Assembly (NCBI RefSeq): GCF_023515995.1
Contig: NZ_CP097320.1
Span: 1,612,001-1,676,000 of the forward strand
Direction: 5' to 3'
DNA from: Candidatus Mycobacterium methanotrophicum
GTDB taxonomy: Bacteria; Actinomycetota; Actinomycetes; Mycobacteriales; Mycobacteriaceae
Length of the DNA stretch: 64,000 nt
Below, piece by piece: positions 63,822 to 64,000 of this stretch (position 1 is its first letter; every line of letters begins with the position of its first letter). The position numbers and the translations under genes were made by a program. Below the pieces are notes generated by a model, which was given only the letters and a program-made list of their open reading frames with translations, did no database searches and was not told where the DNA came from.

Positions 63822-64000
63822 GTGACCCGGTCGCCAGTTGACGCTGTCGTCCTGGTCGGCGGCAAGGGCACTCGGCTGCGCCCGCTGACGCTCTCGGTGC
63901 CCAAGCCGATGCTTCCTACTGCGGGGCTGCCGTTTCTGGCCCATCTGCTGTCGCGGATCGCCGCGGCCGGAATTGAGCACGTCGTTCTGGGCACGTCGTA
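63822..64000 (+). CDS. manB: GDP-mannose pyrophosphorylase-type nucleotidyltransferase ManB (partial)
   Basis: 59 codons are visible from GTG 63822, one base after the wbbL stop, before the window ends. The nucleotidyltransferase signature VLVGGKGTRLRPLTLSVPKP is complete, followed by MLPTAGLPFLAHLL. By gene order it is the Rv3264c homologue making GDP-mannose. The rest of the gene lies outside the window. Confidence 0.9.
   Translation, partial: MTRSPVDAVVLVGGKGTRLRPLTLSVPKPMLPTAGLPFLAHLLSRIAAAGIEHVVLGTS

Overview
This window is chromosome from a mycobacterium, probably a slow-growing non-tuberculous species. The DNA is GC-rich, GTG starts are common, and stop/start overlaps (ATGA, GTGA, TGATG) are frequent. 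The gene order follows, with insertions and losses, the M. tuberculosis block from sdhB (Rv3319) down to manB (Rv3264c). The comparison with M. tuberculosis is from memory, not from a search. Species-level assignment is not possible from this sequence alone.

Layout. 1-3302: sdhCDAB operon (minus), sdhB cut by the window edge. 3616-6438: pyrimidine/purine nucleoside salvage (cdd, deoA, add). 6451-8694: sapM secreted phosphatase with its SecA2-export chaperone satS. 8873-10267: a PE-PPE-domain gene broken by an in-frame amber codon. 10398-13903: upp, then marR-deoD-pmmB on the minus strand. 14127-16477: amiB1/amiA1 M20 amidohydrolases. 17573-21766: lpdA, glpD and an RluA-type pseudouridine synthase. 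22125-28160: nei, lhr and a TetR regulator. 28914-33773: a lysine-catabolic group (pcd, a 2-oxoadipate dioxygenase-family gene, lrpA, lat). 33842-36787: the SigF stress locus (usfY, rsbW, sigF) with a candidate SigF promoter and an added STAS-domain gene. 37333-43228: acyl-CoA carboxylase genes (accA3, accE5, accD5) with sufE-like, sseA and maf. 44568-50035: birA, a PH-domain protein, GtrA, purK, purE and fadE25. 50129-54758: an accessory stretch with a broken toxin-antitoxin remnant, a CoA-transferase, a methyltransferase, an intact VapBC, a DUF2127 protein and a GNAT fragment. 54768-57922: a CDF-like membrane protein and the pacL1-ctpC metal efflux pair. 58305-64000: a WS/DGAT acyltransferase, then the cell-wall linker genes lcp1, rmlD, wbbL and manB (partial).

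The most striking structure is a family of MIRU-type repeats sitting exactly at operon junctions. Between purK and purE there are eight tandem, essentially identical 53-bp units (47850-48273). Each unit carries a purine-rich ribosome-binding site and an ATG, and encodes an 18-residue minigene whose stop overlaps the next start as ATGA. The chain ends on the purE start. Single units with the same coupling logic lie at cdd-deoA (4008-4060) and, in diverged form, at accE5-maf and lcp1-TIGR03089. Other notable points are self-regulatory palindromes at marR and at both toxin-antitoxin loci, a 19-bp-arm stem-loop between maf and sseA, and several gene remnants.
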